Shown here piece by piece: positions 1-6,913 of a DNA stretch of 8,264 nucleotides. Below the pieces are notes generated by a model. The model worked only from the letters and a program-made list of their open reading frames with translations, was not told where the DNA came from and did not search any database. The stretch is from Deltaproteobacteria bacterium (GTDB lineage Bacteria; Desulfobacterota; BSN033; UBA1163): the NCBI GenBank assembly GCA_016875155.1, contig VGSD01000105.1, forward strand, positions 1 to 8,264. Direction: 5' to 3'. The stretch's first letter is position 1; every line of letters starts with the position of its first letter. A program made the position numbers and the translations under genes.

Positions 1-243
1 TCCCTTGGGATTTTCTCCACTATCCTGGGAAACATTCTTCCCGGATATGGAACGATCTATCTCTCCCAGGAGGCGAAATTTCTTGCACCTGTAAGAATTG
101 GAGATACCATCATGGCCAAGGTGGAAGTTGTTGAACTTCTACCCGAAAAGAACCGGGTAAAATTCAGAACGACCTGTACCAACCAGGATAGGAAATTAGT
201 GGTGGACGGAATGGCCTGGGCCATGCCTCCACGAAAGGAGTAA
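1..243 (+). CDS. MaoC-family enoyl-CoA hydratase, C-terminal part (partial at left edge)
   Basis: An open frame runs from base 1 to a TAA stop and gives 80 residues, SLGIFSTILG to MPPRKE. The pattern GYGTIYLSQEAKFLAPVRIGDT followed in part by VEVVE and a strand with FRTTC is typical of the C-terminal half of MaoC-like hot-dog dehydratases, which hydrate trans-2-enoyl-CoA to 3-hydroxyacyl-CoA. The catalytic Asp/His segment normally lies upstream and is outside the window, so activity cannot be judged. Such proteins are usually about 130-160 residues, so roughly half is missing. The stop is 3 bases before the dehydrogenase start, whose ribosome site (AAAGGAG, 234-240) lies inside this gene's last codons; the two are very probably translationally coupled. 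Family assignment from this fragment is good, the substrate unknown. Confidence 0.75.
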   Translation, partial: SLGIFSTILGNILPGYGTIYLSQEAKFLAPVRIGDTIMAKVEVVELLPEKNRVKFRTTCTNQDRKLVVDGMAWAMPPRKE

Positions 244-246
244 AGA

Positions 247-1206
247 ATGGAGTTTCTCATCAACTTTTCTAATATAAAGAAGATTGGAGTCATTGGATCA
301 GGAATCATGGGACATGGCATTGGCCAGACTTTCGCCCTTGCTGGATACGAGGTCATCTTAAACGACATCAGCGATGCTTTATTGGAGAAAGCCCTCCAGC
401 GCATCCACTCGACCCTTGACACCTTCATTGAATTTGGAATCACAACGCCCGAGGCAGCGCAAGATGCTTTGGGAAGGATCAACACGAACAAGGACTTAAA
501 AACTACTGCCGAAGGATCTGACTTCGTTGTCGAGGCTCTTCCAGAGGTGATGGAATTAAAAAAAAGTGTCTTCAAGGAATTGGACAGGTACTGCCCACCC
601 CATACGATCATTGCCAGCAACACTTCCGGTTTGAGTTTGACTCAGATCACTTCTGAAATTAAACGCCAGGATCGGACAGTCATTGCCCATTGGTGGAACC
701 CTCCTCACATTATTCCTGTGGTGGAAGTGGTCAAAGGTCGATTTACTTCTGACCAGACGTTCGATCTGGTCTGTCAGCTTTTAAAAATAATCGGAAAGAA
801 ACCCGTTAGGATATTGAAAGAAGTTCCGGGTATTCTTGGAAACCGCCTTCAGTTTGCCCTTTATCGAGAGGCCTTGGCCTGTCTCAAGGAAGGAGTGGCA
901 TCAGCAGAGGATATCGATTTAGCTGTTAAGGGGACATTCGGTTTCCGCCTGCCCACGATCGGCCCCTTGGAGACGAGTGACTTCGGAGGCTTGGATACCT
1001 ATCTCAATATTGCTGAATATCTGTTTAAAGAGATAGACCGATCCACGGAGCCCCCTGAAATACTGAGGGAAAAAGTAGCCCAAGGGAAGCTTGGCGTAAA
1101 AACAGGAGAGGGGTTTTTCCCCTATCCTTCTGAAAAAGTTGAAGAGAAGATTAAAGAACGGGACCTCCAATTTCTTAGACGCTTGAAATGCCTCAATTCG
1201 AATTGA
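247..1206 (+). CDS. 3-hydroxyacyl-CoA dehydrogenase (NAD-dependent)
   Basis: This 319-residue protein oxidises a 3-hydroxyacyl-CoA to the 3-oxoacyl-CoA in the cytoplasm. The N-terminal Rossmann fold shows GSGIMG at residues 17-22 and an acidic residue, D40, at the end of the second strand, as expected for NAD preference. By spacing against human HADH the catalytic set is complete: S127 in SNTSG, H148 in HWWNPP, E160 in VVEVV and N199 in GNRL. The C-terminal helical domain ends in GKLGVKTGEGFF (about 283-294), a family hallmark. Length is normal for the single-domain bacterial form (about 280-320). The start is fixed by AAAGGAG six bases upstream. HWWNPPHIIP resembles the HFWNPPHLIP subgroup more than the HFFNP of fatty-acid HADH, so the substrate may be a branched or functionalised acyl-CoA. 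Neighbouring hydratase and CoA-transferase genes support a beta-oxidation-like role. Confidence 0.93.
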   Translation: MEFLINFSNIKKIGVIGSGIMGHGIGQTFALAGYEVILNDISDALLEKALQRIHSTLDTFIEFGITTPEAAQDALGRINTNKDLKTTAEGSDFVVEALPEVMELKKSVFKELDRYCPPHTIIASNTSGLSLTQITSEIKRQDRTVIAHWWNPPHIIPVVEVVKGRFTSDQTFDLVCQLLKIIGKKPVRILKEVPGILGNRLQFALYREALACLKEGVASAEDIDLAVKGTFGFRLPTIGPLETSDFGGLDTYLNIAEYLFKEIDRSTEPPEILREKVAQGKLGVKTGEGFFPYPSEKVEEKIKERDLQFLRRLKCLNSN

Positions 1207-1232
1207 CAAATTGATCAGGATTGATTTATAGA
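1203..1232 (+). promoter_or_regulatory. candidate internal sigma70 promoter before the CoA-transferase genes
   Basis: A perfect -35 hexamer, TTGACA (1203-1208), overlaps the stop codon of the dehydrogenase. It is followed after 18 bases by TATAGA (1227-1232), or after 17 by TTATAG, in the 54-base gap before the CoA-transferase. The -10 match is only partial. It could give the transferase subunits expression independent of the upstream genes. This is a pattern match only. Confidence 0.35.
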
Positions 1233-1260
1233 TTCCTCAAATTGAATGAGGGGGAGAGCG

Positions 1261-2274
1261 ATGCCAGGAAAGGTGATAGAGATTCTTGAGGAAGGTTCCG
1301 GTCAGATATTCTCCAAGATCACCCCCAATGAGTTTCGGGAGCACATGAGAGAGAAGGTGAAGAATGCCTGGCAGGATAAAAGGACGGATATCCAAAAAGC
1401 CATTCAGAAATTTGTGCATGATGGAGACTACCTGACGATGGGAGGGGTCAGTTTTGTCAGGCTCTCGATGGCTGCCGTGCATGAAATGATACGCCAGAAG
1501 AAGAGGAATCTCAATCTTGCCGCAGGAACCCGGACCTACGATTTTAATCTGATGTTAGATGCTGGATGTGTGAAAAATATCGATTGCGGTTATATCACGG
1601 GAATGGAGATTTTTGGAATTCCCTATAGGACCCGGAAAAATGCTGAAAAGATGATTTCAAGCGGTGAGATGGGGATCTCCGAATATGACAATGCCAGCAT
1701 GGCCTGGCGCCACAAGGCCGCCGCCATGGGCATTCCCTTTCTTCCCATTCGAAACATGATGGGGGCGGACGGGTTCAAGCACAGTGCAGCTAAAAAGATC
1801 CGCTGCCCCTTTACAGACGAAGAATTAATCCTCGTACCAGCCATCTATGCCGATGTCTGTATCATCCATGTCCATCGATGCGATATCTATGGAAATGCCC
1901 AGATTGAAGGGGCGTTGAACGAGGATATCGGGAAATCAAAATCGGCAAAGCGATTGATCATTACAACAGAAAATATCATTGATACGGATGAGATCCGCCT
2001 TGCCCCGGACAGGACCCTGATCCCCTGTTTTTATGTGGATGCCGTTGTCCACATCCCCTATGGGACACACCCGACGAATATGCCCGGAATGTATTATGTG
2101 GATATTGACCATATGAAGGAGTACGTGGCATCCGCAAGAGATCAATCCTCTCTTGAGGAATATTATGATAAATACATCTTTGGTGTTAAGGATTTCGGAG
2201 AATATCTCGAGAAGGTCGGCGGAAAGGAAAAGCTCCGCTATCTGGAAGATCTCGAACACCTAAGGGTGAGATGA
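1261..2274 (+). CDS. Glutaconate CoA-transferase-like, subunit A (family I CoA-transferase)
   Basis: A 337-residue alpha subunit of a family I CoA-transferase, which with the next gene would move CoA between a carboxylic acid and an acyl-CoA. Supporting stretches are TMGGVSFVRLSMAAVHEMIR (about 59-78), LAAGTRTYDFNLMLDAG (86-102), HVHRCDIYGNAQIEG (203-217) and VDAVVHIPYGTHPTNMPGMY (259-278), all characteristic of GctA-type proteins. Length is close to GctA (about 320). The frame is open from an ATG at 1246, but AGGGGAG (1249-1255) lies after that ATG and five bases before the ATG at 1261, so 1261 is the better start. The related IpdA/IpdB ring-opening hydrolases of sterol degradation are the main alternative; retention of the transferase glutamate in subunit B argues against that. 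Sixteen bases separate it from subunit B. The acid substrate cannot be named. Confidence 0.88.
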   Translation: MPGKVIEILEEGSGQIFSKITPNEFREHMREKVKNAWQDKRTDIQKAIQKFVHDGDYLTMGGVSFVRLSMAAVHEMIRQKKRNLNLAAGTRTYDFNLMLDAGCVKNIDCGYITGMEIFGIPYRTRKNAEKMISSGEMGISEYDNASMAWRHKAAAMGIPFLPIRNMMGADGFKHSAAKKIRCPFTDEELILVPAIYADVCIIHVHRCDIYGNAQIEGALNEDIGKSKSAKRLIITTENIIDTDEIRLAPDRTLIPCFYVDAVVHIPYGTHPTNMPGMYYVDIDHMKEYVASARDQSSLEEYYDKYIFGVKDFGEYLEKVGGKEKLRYLEDLEHLRVR

Positions 2275-2290
2275 ACCGCATGAAAGGTTT

Positions 2291-3094
2291 ATGATGAGGA
2301 AGAGAGATTACAATATTATCGAATTGATGGCCATCATCGCAGCGCGGGAGATCGAGGATCATGCCGTCATTTACATCGGCACGGGTATTCCGATGCTGGC
2401 CGCCAGTTTAGCCCAGCATATGCACGCCCCCAACATCGTCCCGGTCTTTGAGGCGGGAGGAGTGGCCCCTCAGATGCCCACCCTGCCGACTTCCGTGGGT
2501 TGCTCGCGGACTACCTACCGAGCGATTCGAACCTGCGACATGCCGGAGATATTCGAAATGGCCCAGTTGGGCATCGCCCATTATGCATTCCTTGGGGGTG
2601 CCCAGGTGGATCAATACGGGAACATTAACTCAACGGTGAAGGGACGATATGAGGCGCCATCGGTGCGTTGGCCTGGCAGTGGAGGGGCCAATGCTTTTGG
2701 ATCACTCTGCTGGCGGACCATGATCATCATAAACCATGAAAAAAGGAGATTTGTCGAGAGGGTAGAATTCATCACCACTCCAGGTTATATCAATGGGCCA
2801 GGAGCGAGAGAAAAAGCAGGGCTTCCTCCGGGAACCGGGCCTTATCGAGTTTTTACCGATAAAGCATTGCTCGACTTTGAAGAAAAGACAAAGAGAATGA
2901 GATTGATCGGACTCCTTCCAGGAATAACTCTGAACGAGGTCATTGAGAACACCGGATTTGAGCTTTTAATTAAAGAAGATTTTAAACAGCTCCCTTTGCC
3001 AACGGACGAGGAATTAAAGACCCTCCGTGAAAAAGTCGACCCTTTTCGTATCGTTTTAAGCCGCGGGGATAAAAATAGTCAGGGAGAGAATTGA
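2291..3094 (+). CDS. Glutaconate CoA-transferase-like, subunit B (family I CoA-transferase)
   Basis: A 267-residue beta subunit, the same size as GctB (about 266). The glycine-rich GTGIPMLAASLAQ (30-42) is followed by PVFEAGGVAP (51-60). E54 sits where family I enzymes place the glutamate that forms the enzyme-CoA thioester, and the number coincides with catalytic Glu54 of Acidaminococcus GctB. Later family-like stretches are YAFLGGAQVDQYGNINSTV (about 98-116) and TTPGYINGPGAREKAGLPPG (about 162-181). AAAGG (2283-2287) is only three bases from the first ATG but six from the second (2294), so translation may begin one codon later. Together with subunit A it should form a cytoplasmic heteromer. 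The IpdB-type hydrolases are reported to lack this glutamate, so transferase activity is the more likely reading. It ends the rightward operon and faces a convergent gene. Confidence 0.88.
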   Translation: MMRKRDYNIIELMAIIAAREIEDHAVIYIGTGIPMLAASLAQHMHAPNIVPVFEAGGVAPQMPTLPTSVGCSRTTYRAIRTCDMPEIFEMAQLGIAHYAFLGGAQVDQYGNINSTVKGRYEAPSVRWPGSGGANAFGSLCWRTMIIINHEKRRFVERVEFITTPGYINGPGAREKAGLPPGTGPYRVFTDKALLDFEEKTKRMRLIGLLPGITLNEVIENTGFELLIKEDFKQLPLPTDEELKTLREKVDPFRIVLSRGDKNSQGEN

Positions 3095-3192
3095 GGTGAG
3101 ATCAGAAGCGAAAGGGGGGCTTAGACTGAGCTGTAATTCCGCTGATAATTCATGGATGAAACGTTCTTGGCAATGTCCTGTAAGAAGACAAA

Positions 3193-3540
3193 TTACTTCT
3201 TGTTTATTAATTCAGTATTAACTTCCCCTTTAAACACTTCTTGAAGAGTTTCCTGTAGAGTTTGAAAATCTTCCTTTTTCTCAAACTCAATAACCAGCTC
3301 TTGATCATCCAGAACCTTTAACCTCCCATACTGCCTTACTACTCCGATGACCTGATCCGGATCAACCGTCACCCAACCCTTCATTCTTCGAACCAACTCC
3401 TCCCCATTGAAGGAACGCTCAATCTGAAGATCCACCCTCCTCTGCTTTGCCTCCCATCCAATAATCGCCGGCTGGACAATTGTTGGTGTAACCGGGTCAT
3501 GCATGGCCGCACACCGAAACCATAATTTGGCACGTATCAT
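3193..3540 (-). CDS. Conserved-looking protein of unknown function, 115 residues
   Basis: I do not recognise this protein. It begins MIRAKLWFRCAAMHDPVTPT and has no signal peptide or membrane segment. The middle and C-terminal parts read as alternating strands and helices: WVTVDPDQVIGVVRQYG, then KVLDDQELVIEFEKKEDF, then a charged helix QTLQETLQEVFKG. A small alpha/beta fold is likely. That it is a real gene is supported by a strong ribosome site, AAAGGAGAGG seven bases upstream of the ATG, by its amphipathic pattern, and by its position 52 bases after the amidase on the same strand, which suggests co-transcription. Two cysteines or histidines near the N-terminus (C10, H14) do not make a recognisable metal site. 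Its stop faces the CoA-transferase stop across 98 bases, in which I see no convincing terminator. No function is proposed. Confidence 0.7.
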   Translation of the reverse strand: MIRAKLWFRCAAMHDPVTPTIVQPAIIGWEAKQRRVDLQIERSFNGEELVRRMKGWVTVDPDQVIGVVRQYGRLKVLDDQELVIEFEKKEDFQTLQETLQEVFKGEVNTELINKK

Positions 3541-3592
3541 CTGTAATCCTCTCCTTTAAAGGCTCTAAAGATTCCCACGTTTGACGGCTTTC

Positions 3593-5026
3593 TCAAATAG
3601 TTATGTTTGGGCGTCGTCTTATCCATGGCCGGGCTGATTCAAGTTGCCCTGCCAGTCGAAAAAGCGTAGCTTCGTCCCCGAACCGTCCGATAAAATGGAC
3701 ACCCACCGGAAGCTCCTCACCGTTCCAGTAAAGAGGAACAGACATGGCGGGCAGACCAGCGGCGTTGCAGATGGGTGTGAAGGGAACGAAAGCCTCCGCA
3801 CGTCGAATACCCTGCAGAGGTTTCTCCGGAGGGGAATGGAAAGTTCCCAGGACCACCGGAGGCTCCGTTAGCGTGGGGGTTAGCCAGACATCAACCTTCT
3901 GAAAAAAACGGGCGATATCTCTGGCGACACGCTGAAGAAATGTCAGAGAAAGCAAATAAGATGAAGCGCTTTGTTGACGCCCCATCTCATAAAGAGCCCA
4001 GGTGAGCGGTTCAAACTGCTCTGGCTTCGGACTCCTGCTTGTAGCAAGTCCCAGCGCATTGATGATCCAGGCGCATCCGGCCGACCAGATCACCATAAAA
4101 GCTTGTCTCACCAACTCTCCATTGATCTCCGGAGAAGTCTCCAATAACTCATGCCCAAGGTTTGAACATAGGCTGACCGCATCCTTGACCGCAAGGACGC
4201 AATCGTCGTGGACCTTCGAACCTGTGGGGTGTTGTGTGGTAAAACCGATGCGAAGCCTACCCGGATCGGTCCCCACTTCTTGAAGGAACGGACGTGCCGG
4301 AGGTGGCGCCCAATAAGGATCGCCGTCAGCAGGACCTGCAGTGGCATCGAGGAGACTTGCGCTATCCCTCACGGAAAGGGTGATAGCATGATCGATGATC
4401 AATCCGCTAAAAATGTCTCCAAAATCAGGGCCAAGGGGATTGCGAGCTCGTGTTGGTTTAAGACCGAAAAGTCCGCAGCATGAGGCAGGTATCCGGATTG
4501 ACCCACCACCGTCATTTCCGTGTGCCATTGGAACGAACCGGGCCGCTACGGCTGCTGCTGCTCCTCCGCTTGAACCGCCTGCCGTGCGATGGATATTCCA
4601 GGGATTCCGGCATGGGCCGAACAGGCTGGGCTCAGTGGTTGGAAGGATGCCTAACTCCGGCGTATTGGTCTTGCCGATGATGATCAAACCCGCCCGTTTC
4701 AACCTGGCCACCAGTTCATTGTCATGATCCGGTACAAAGTCACGCATAAAGGCGGATCCCATTGTCATCCGAACTCCGACACATGGAGCTCCCAGGTCTT
4801 TTAGTAAAAAAGGAACGCCCGAAAAAGGTCCATCGATTATTTTTCCGGCTGCCGCTTTACGAGCCTGTTCAAACATCGGTGTCACGACTGCATTAAGCGT
4901 AGGGTTGAAGCGCTCAATCCGCTCAATCGATGCATCTACGAGTTCAATCGCCTTGATTTGCTTTTGCCGCACCAACGTGGCAAGCTCTGTCGCATCGTAG
5001 AAAATAAATTCATCCATGCTCATCAC
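3593..5026 (-). CDS. Amidase-signature hydrolase, NylA-like (6-aminohexanoate cyclic-dimer hydrolase family)
   Basis: A 477-residue amidase-signature enzyme that would hydrolyse a carboxamide or lactam. The Ser-cisSer-Lys triad is complete: K76 in LLKDLG, S152 as the first serine of AGGSSGG, and nucleophile S176 in [11 protein letters not shown], with the family's 24-residue spacing between the serines. The overall pattern ([42 protein letters not shown], then ending PW-RRP) resembles NylA of nylon-oligomer degraders, and C318 falls where NylA has its substrate-contact Cys316 after correcting for a two-residue offset. The natural substrate is probably not a nylon oligomer. GAGGAGG at 5034-5040 is seven bases before a GTG at 5026 and ten before an ATG at 5023; either could be the start, with another ATG at 5017. 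No signal peptide, so cytoplasmic. Likely transcribed with the downstream 115-residue gene. Base composition looks somewhat richer in GC than its neighbours by eye. Confidence 0.9.
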   Translation of the reverse strand: MMSMDEFIFYDATELATLVRQKQIKAIELVDASIERIERFNPTLNAVVTPMFEQARKAAAGKIIDGPFSGVPFLLKDLGAPCVGVRMTMGSAFMRDFVPDHDNELVARLKRAGLIIIGKTNTPELGILPTTEPSLFGPCRNPWNIHRTAGGSSGGAAAAVAARFVPMAHGNDGGGSIRIPASCCGLFGLKPTRARNPLGPDFGDIFSGLIIDHAITLSVRDSASLLDATAGPADGDPYWAPPPARPFLQEVGTDPGRLRIGFTTQHPTGSKVHDDCVLAVKDAVSLCSNLGHELLETSPEINGELVRQAFMVIWSAGCAWIINALGLATSRSPKPEQFEPLTWALYEMGRQQSASSYLLSLTFLQRVARDIARFFQKVDVWLTPTLTEPPVVLGTFHSPPEKPLQGIRRAEAFVPFTPICNAAGLPAMSVPLYWNGEELPVGVHFIGRFGDEATLFRLAGQLESARPWIRRRPNITI

Positions 5027-5159
5027 CCCTTTTCCTCCTCAAAACGGTCAACCCAAATCTTGAAAATGGCTTTCTAAACCTTGGACTGATGAAGATCAGG
5101 CTCGGTTTAGGATCTCTTCAGGGCAGGATCAGTTCGGCATCTCGCTTTATTGCTACGAC

Positions 5160-5188
5160 TTGAAAATAACGGTCGTTTCATTTAATGT
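5160..5188 (+). promoter_or_regulatory. candidate promoter for the nitroreductase gene
   Basis: TTGAAA (5160-5165) and TAATGT (5183-5188) are separated by 17 bases and lie about 35 bases before the nitroreductase start, in the 195-base gap between that gene and the divergent amidase. Five of six -35 bases match consensus, but the -10 match is modest. No equally good promoter was found for the amidase on the opposite strand. Confidence 0.3.
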
Positions 5189-5221
5189 CAAGTATCCAAG
5201 CCCATTCATCAGGAGTCAGCC

Positions 5222-5875
5222 ATGGAACTTATAAAAGCCATTCAGGAGAGAAAAAGCATCAGGGCTTTCAAATCCGACCCTATTCCAAGGGAGAAAATCG
5301 AAGATCTTTTAAGGTTAGCAGTCAAGGCTCCCTCCGCGATCAACCTTCAGCCCTGGGAATTTATTGTTGTAACAGGAGAAGAGCGTGAAAGATTGAGCCG
5401 AAGATTGATCAAAGCATATAACGAAAAAAAGATCTCCTGCGGACCCGGGAATGTGAAACCCATGCCCAAAACAGTGACGAAACGAGGCGCTAAAACCCTT
5501 GAACTGATGGCCCCTTTTTTTCAGGAGATGGGAGTGAATCTCGACCAATTTGTGAATGAAGAAAGCTGCAACTTCTATGGAGCTCCAGTCGCCATTCTGA
5601 TCTGTCTCGACGATTCCTTTCCTAAATCCCGTTTGGTGGACATAGGGATCGTCCTTGGATATCTTATTCTGATTGCCCATGAGTTTGAGTTGGAAACCTG
5701 TCCCATCGGATTGATCACAGCCTATGAAGACGAGATGAAGGATACCCTCAACATTCCAGACAATAAAAGTGTGGTGATCGGGATTGCATTGGGACATTCT
5801 GACACTTCCAGTCCCATCAATCGCTTTAAATCTCAAAGGGATGGTATTGATAATTTCATCCGATGGATCGAATAA
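5222..5875 (+). CDS. Nitroreductase-family FMN oxidoreductase
   Basis: A 217-residue flavoprotein of the nitroreductase superfamily, soluble and presumably an FMN homodimer reducing a nitro, quinone or other electrophilic acceptor with NAD(P)H. The N-terminal ERKSIRAF (R10, S12, R14) is the FMN-phosphate motif. APSAINLQPWEFIVVTG (36-52) is the next conserved block. IDIGIVLGYLILIAHEFELETCPIG-like sequence in the second half (about 140-164) is the helix and turn over the flavin, and IALGH near 188-192 ends the core. Length fits the single-domain family (190-230); there is no fused ferredoxin domain. AGGAG (5211-5215) sits six bases before the ATG. An insertion of about 40 residues after PWEF (KKISCGPGNVKPMPKTVTKR and following) is longer than in compact members and may shape the active site. 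Substrate specificity cannot be read from sequence, and the context gives no clear partner. Confidence 0.88.
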   Translation: MELIKAIQERKSIRAFKSDPIPREKIEDLLRLAVKAPSAINLQPWEFIVVTGEERERLSRRLIKAYNEKKISCGPGNVKPMPKTVTKRGAKTLELMAPFFQEMGVNLDQFVNEESCNFYGAPVAILICLDDSFPKSRLVDIGIVLGYLILIAHEFELETCPIGLITAYEDEMKDTLNIPDNKSVVIGIALGHSDTSSPINRFKSQRDGIDNFIRWIE

Positions 5876-5895
5876 CCATATTCACTCATCTTGTC

Positions 5896-5901
5896 TATAA
5901 T
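5896..5901 (+). promoter_or_regulatory. TATAAT box, candidate -10 of the NUDIX gene
   Basis: A perfect TATAAT lies in the 99-base gap between the nitroreductase and NUDIX genes. The -35 position at 17-base spacing (TAACCA, 5873-5878) matches consensus at only three of six bases, so the promoter would be weak or need an activator. If used, transcription would begin near 5908 and the 34-bp palindrome would lie in the 5' leader. Confidence 0.35.
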
Positions 5902-5924
5902 TTCTGAATGAAAAAATGATAACC

Positions 5925-5958
5925 TGTATCTATAAATGCGATCGCATTTATAGATACA
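5925..5958. repeat. perfect 34-bp palindrome
   Basis: The half-site TGTATCTATAAATGCG is followed by a central AT and then by its exact reverse complement, with no mismatch over 34 bases. The centre contains GCGATCGC. It ends 16 bases before the NUDIX start and begins 23 bases after a TATAAT box. As RNA it could form a 15-bp stem with a GAUC loop; as DNA it could bind a dimeric regulator or extrude a cruciform. No uridine run follows, so it is not a standard terminator. Confidence 0.9.
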
Positions 5959-5974
5959 AAGCTCTAAAATTTCT

Positions 5975-6913
5975 ATGACGAGCATCCCGAAAAAAGCAGC
6001 AACCATCATTCTCCTGAGAGATAAAAAAACCGAAGGGTTTGAAGTCTTTCTTCTCAAGCGTCACGAAAAGTCCAGTTTCATGGGTGGCAATTACGTTTTC
6101 CCTGGAGGCAGGGTGGAGTTGGAAGATGGATCTCTTGGAACATGCGCTTTATGCAAAGGAGTGACTCCCGAAGAAGCCCACCGGATGTTTTCAGGTTTGC
6201 TCCCTCCACAAGAATCTCTCGGCCACTGGATTGCAGGGATTCGAGAACTTTTTGAAGAGGGTGGAATCCTTCTCGCTTATGATCATGTTGGAAATCTACT
6301 TCAGTTTAAAAACAAGGGAGATGGAGGACGATTTATTGACTATCGAGATCAATTGCAAAAAAGAAAAACCACCATCTGTCAGACTGCAAAGGATGCAAAT
6401 ATCTTCCTTGCACTGGATCAACTCCACTACTATGCCCACTGGATCACTCCAGAGGCAAGGTCTGAGCGATTTGACACCCGATTCTTCCTGGCTCGACTTC
6501 CCGAAGGACAGGAAGCAAGTTTTGATCAAAAGGAAACCACTGCCGAAGTCTGGTTGACACCACAGGAAGCTTTTGAAGAAAATGTAAAGGGAAAAATGGC
6601 TTTGAGCCCCCCTGCCCTCAAAATCATGGAGGATCTTTCACGTTACAAAACGATTGAAGAAGTGTTTGACTCTTTAAGAGGGAAAGAGATGCGGACGATT
6701 CTGCCCATCCTCACAAAGATATCGAACGAACCAACCATCCTCTTACCATGGGATCCGGAATATGAGGTTTTCAAAAGAGGCGATATTCCTTTATCAATAG
6801 ATCAAGGGAGGCCTTCCCAACCCGGCGACAACACCACCCGCCTCATCCTACGGCAAGGTTTCTGGTACCCTTATTGCCAAGTTAACCCCGTTAGAAGCGC
6901 TTCGCCCTTCTAA
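5975..6913 (+). CDS. NUDIX hydrolase with insertion-split Nudix box, NUDT19-like
   Basis: A 312-residue NUDIX protein, long for the family. The fold begins AATIILLRD (8-16), then EVFLLKRHEKSSFMGGNYVFPGG (23-45). The catalytic helix is at 90-97, RELFEEGG, with every REUxEExG position occupied. Between the GG and this helix lie about 30 extra residues (52-83) containing CALC (57-60), so the box is split. Mammalian NUDT19 (RP2p), a CoA diphosphatase, has a comparable insertion, followed like here by AIREAFEEAG and later an RFDTRFF stretch (153-159 here). A role in hydrolysing CoA or acyl-CoA diphosphates is plausible and fits the acyl-CoA genes nearby, but is inference. No clear Shine-Dalgarno precedes the ATG; it follows AAAATTTCT. 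The last ten or so residues (VNPVRSASPF) and the stop are encoded by an inverted-repeat element, so the native C-terminus probably ended near FWYPYCQ. Confidence 0.87.
   Translation: MTSIPKKAATIILLRDKKTEGFEVFLLKRHEKSSFMGGNYVFPGGRVELEDGSLGTCALCKGVTPEEAHRMFSGLLPPQESLGHWIAGIRELFEEGGILLAYDHVGNLLQFKNKGDGGRFIDYRDQLQKRKTTICQTAKDANIFLALDQLHYYAHWITPEARSERFDTRFFLARLPEGQEASFDQKETTAEVWLTPQEAFEENVKGKMALSPPALKIMEDLSRYKTIEEVFDSLRGKEMRTILPILTKISNEPTILLPWDPEYEVFKRGDIPLSIDQGRPSQPGDNTTRLILRQGFWYPYCQVNPVRSASPF

Noticed and set aside
57..623. 188-codon minus-strand open frame
   Set aside because: It lies opposite the MaoC fragment and the well-supported dehydrogenase; its protein has no recognisable domain and low-complexity runs typical of an antisense shadow.
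1246..1260. ATG at 1246 as the start of CoA-transferase subunit A
   Set aside because: The ribosome site AGGGGAG falls just after this ATG and correctly before the one at 1261, so the extra five residues are unlikely to be translated.
3182..3208. Possible terminator: AAGAAG and CTTCTT arms followed by GTTTATT
   Set aside because: The stem is only six A/T-rich pairs with an 8-base loop, and the following T-run is interrupted; too weak to call.
4002..4727. Several plus-strand open frames of 66-110 codons
   Set aside because: All overlap the amidase, whose catalytic motifs are intact on the other strand; their translations are proline/arginine-rich and unlike any family.
5090..5120. Dyad TGAAGA...TCTTCA between amidase and nitroreductase
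   Set aside because: Only six paired bases with offset GATC copies inside; such a match is expected by chance in a gap of this size.
5315..5836. 173-codon minus-strand open frame
   Set aside because: It is the mirror of the nitroreductase coding sequence and shows no family features.
5925..5958. Reading the palindrome as an intrinsic terminator of the nitroreductase gene
   Set aside because: No uridine tract follows either arm, and the stem is A/T-rich apart from its centre.
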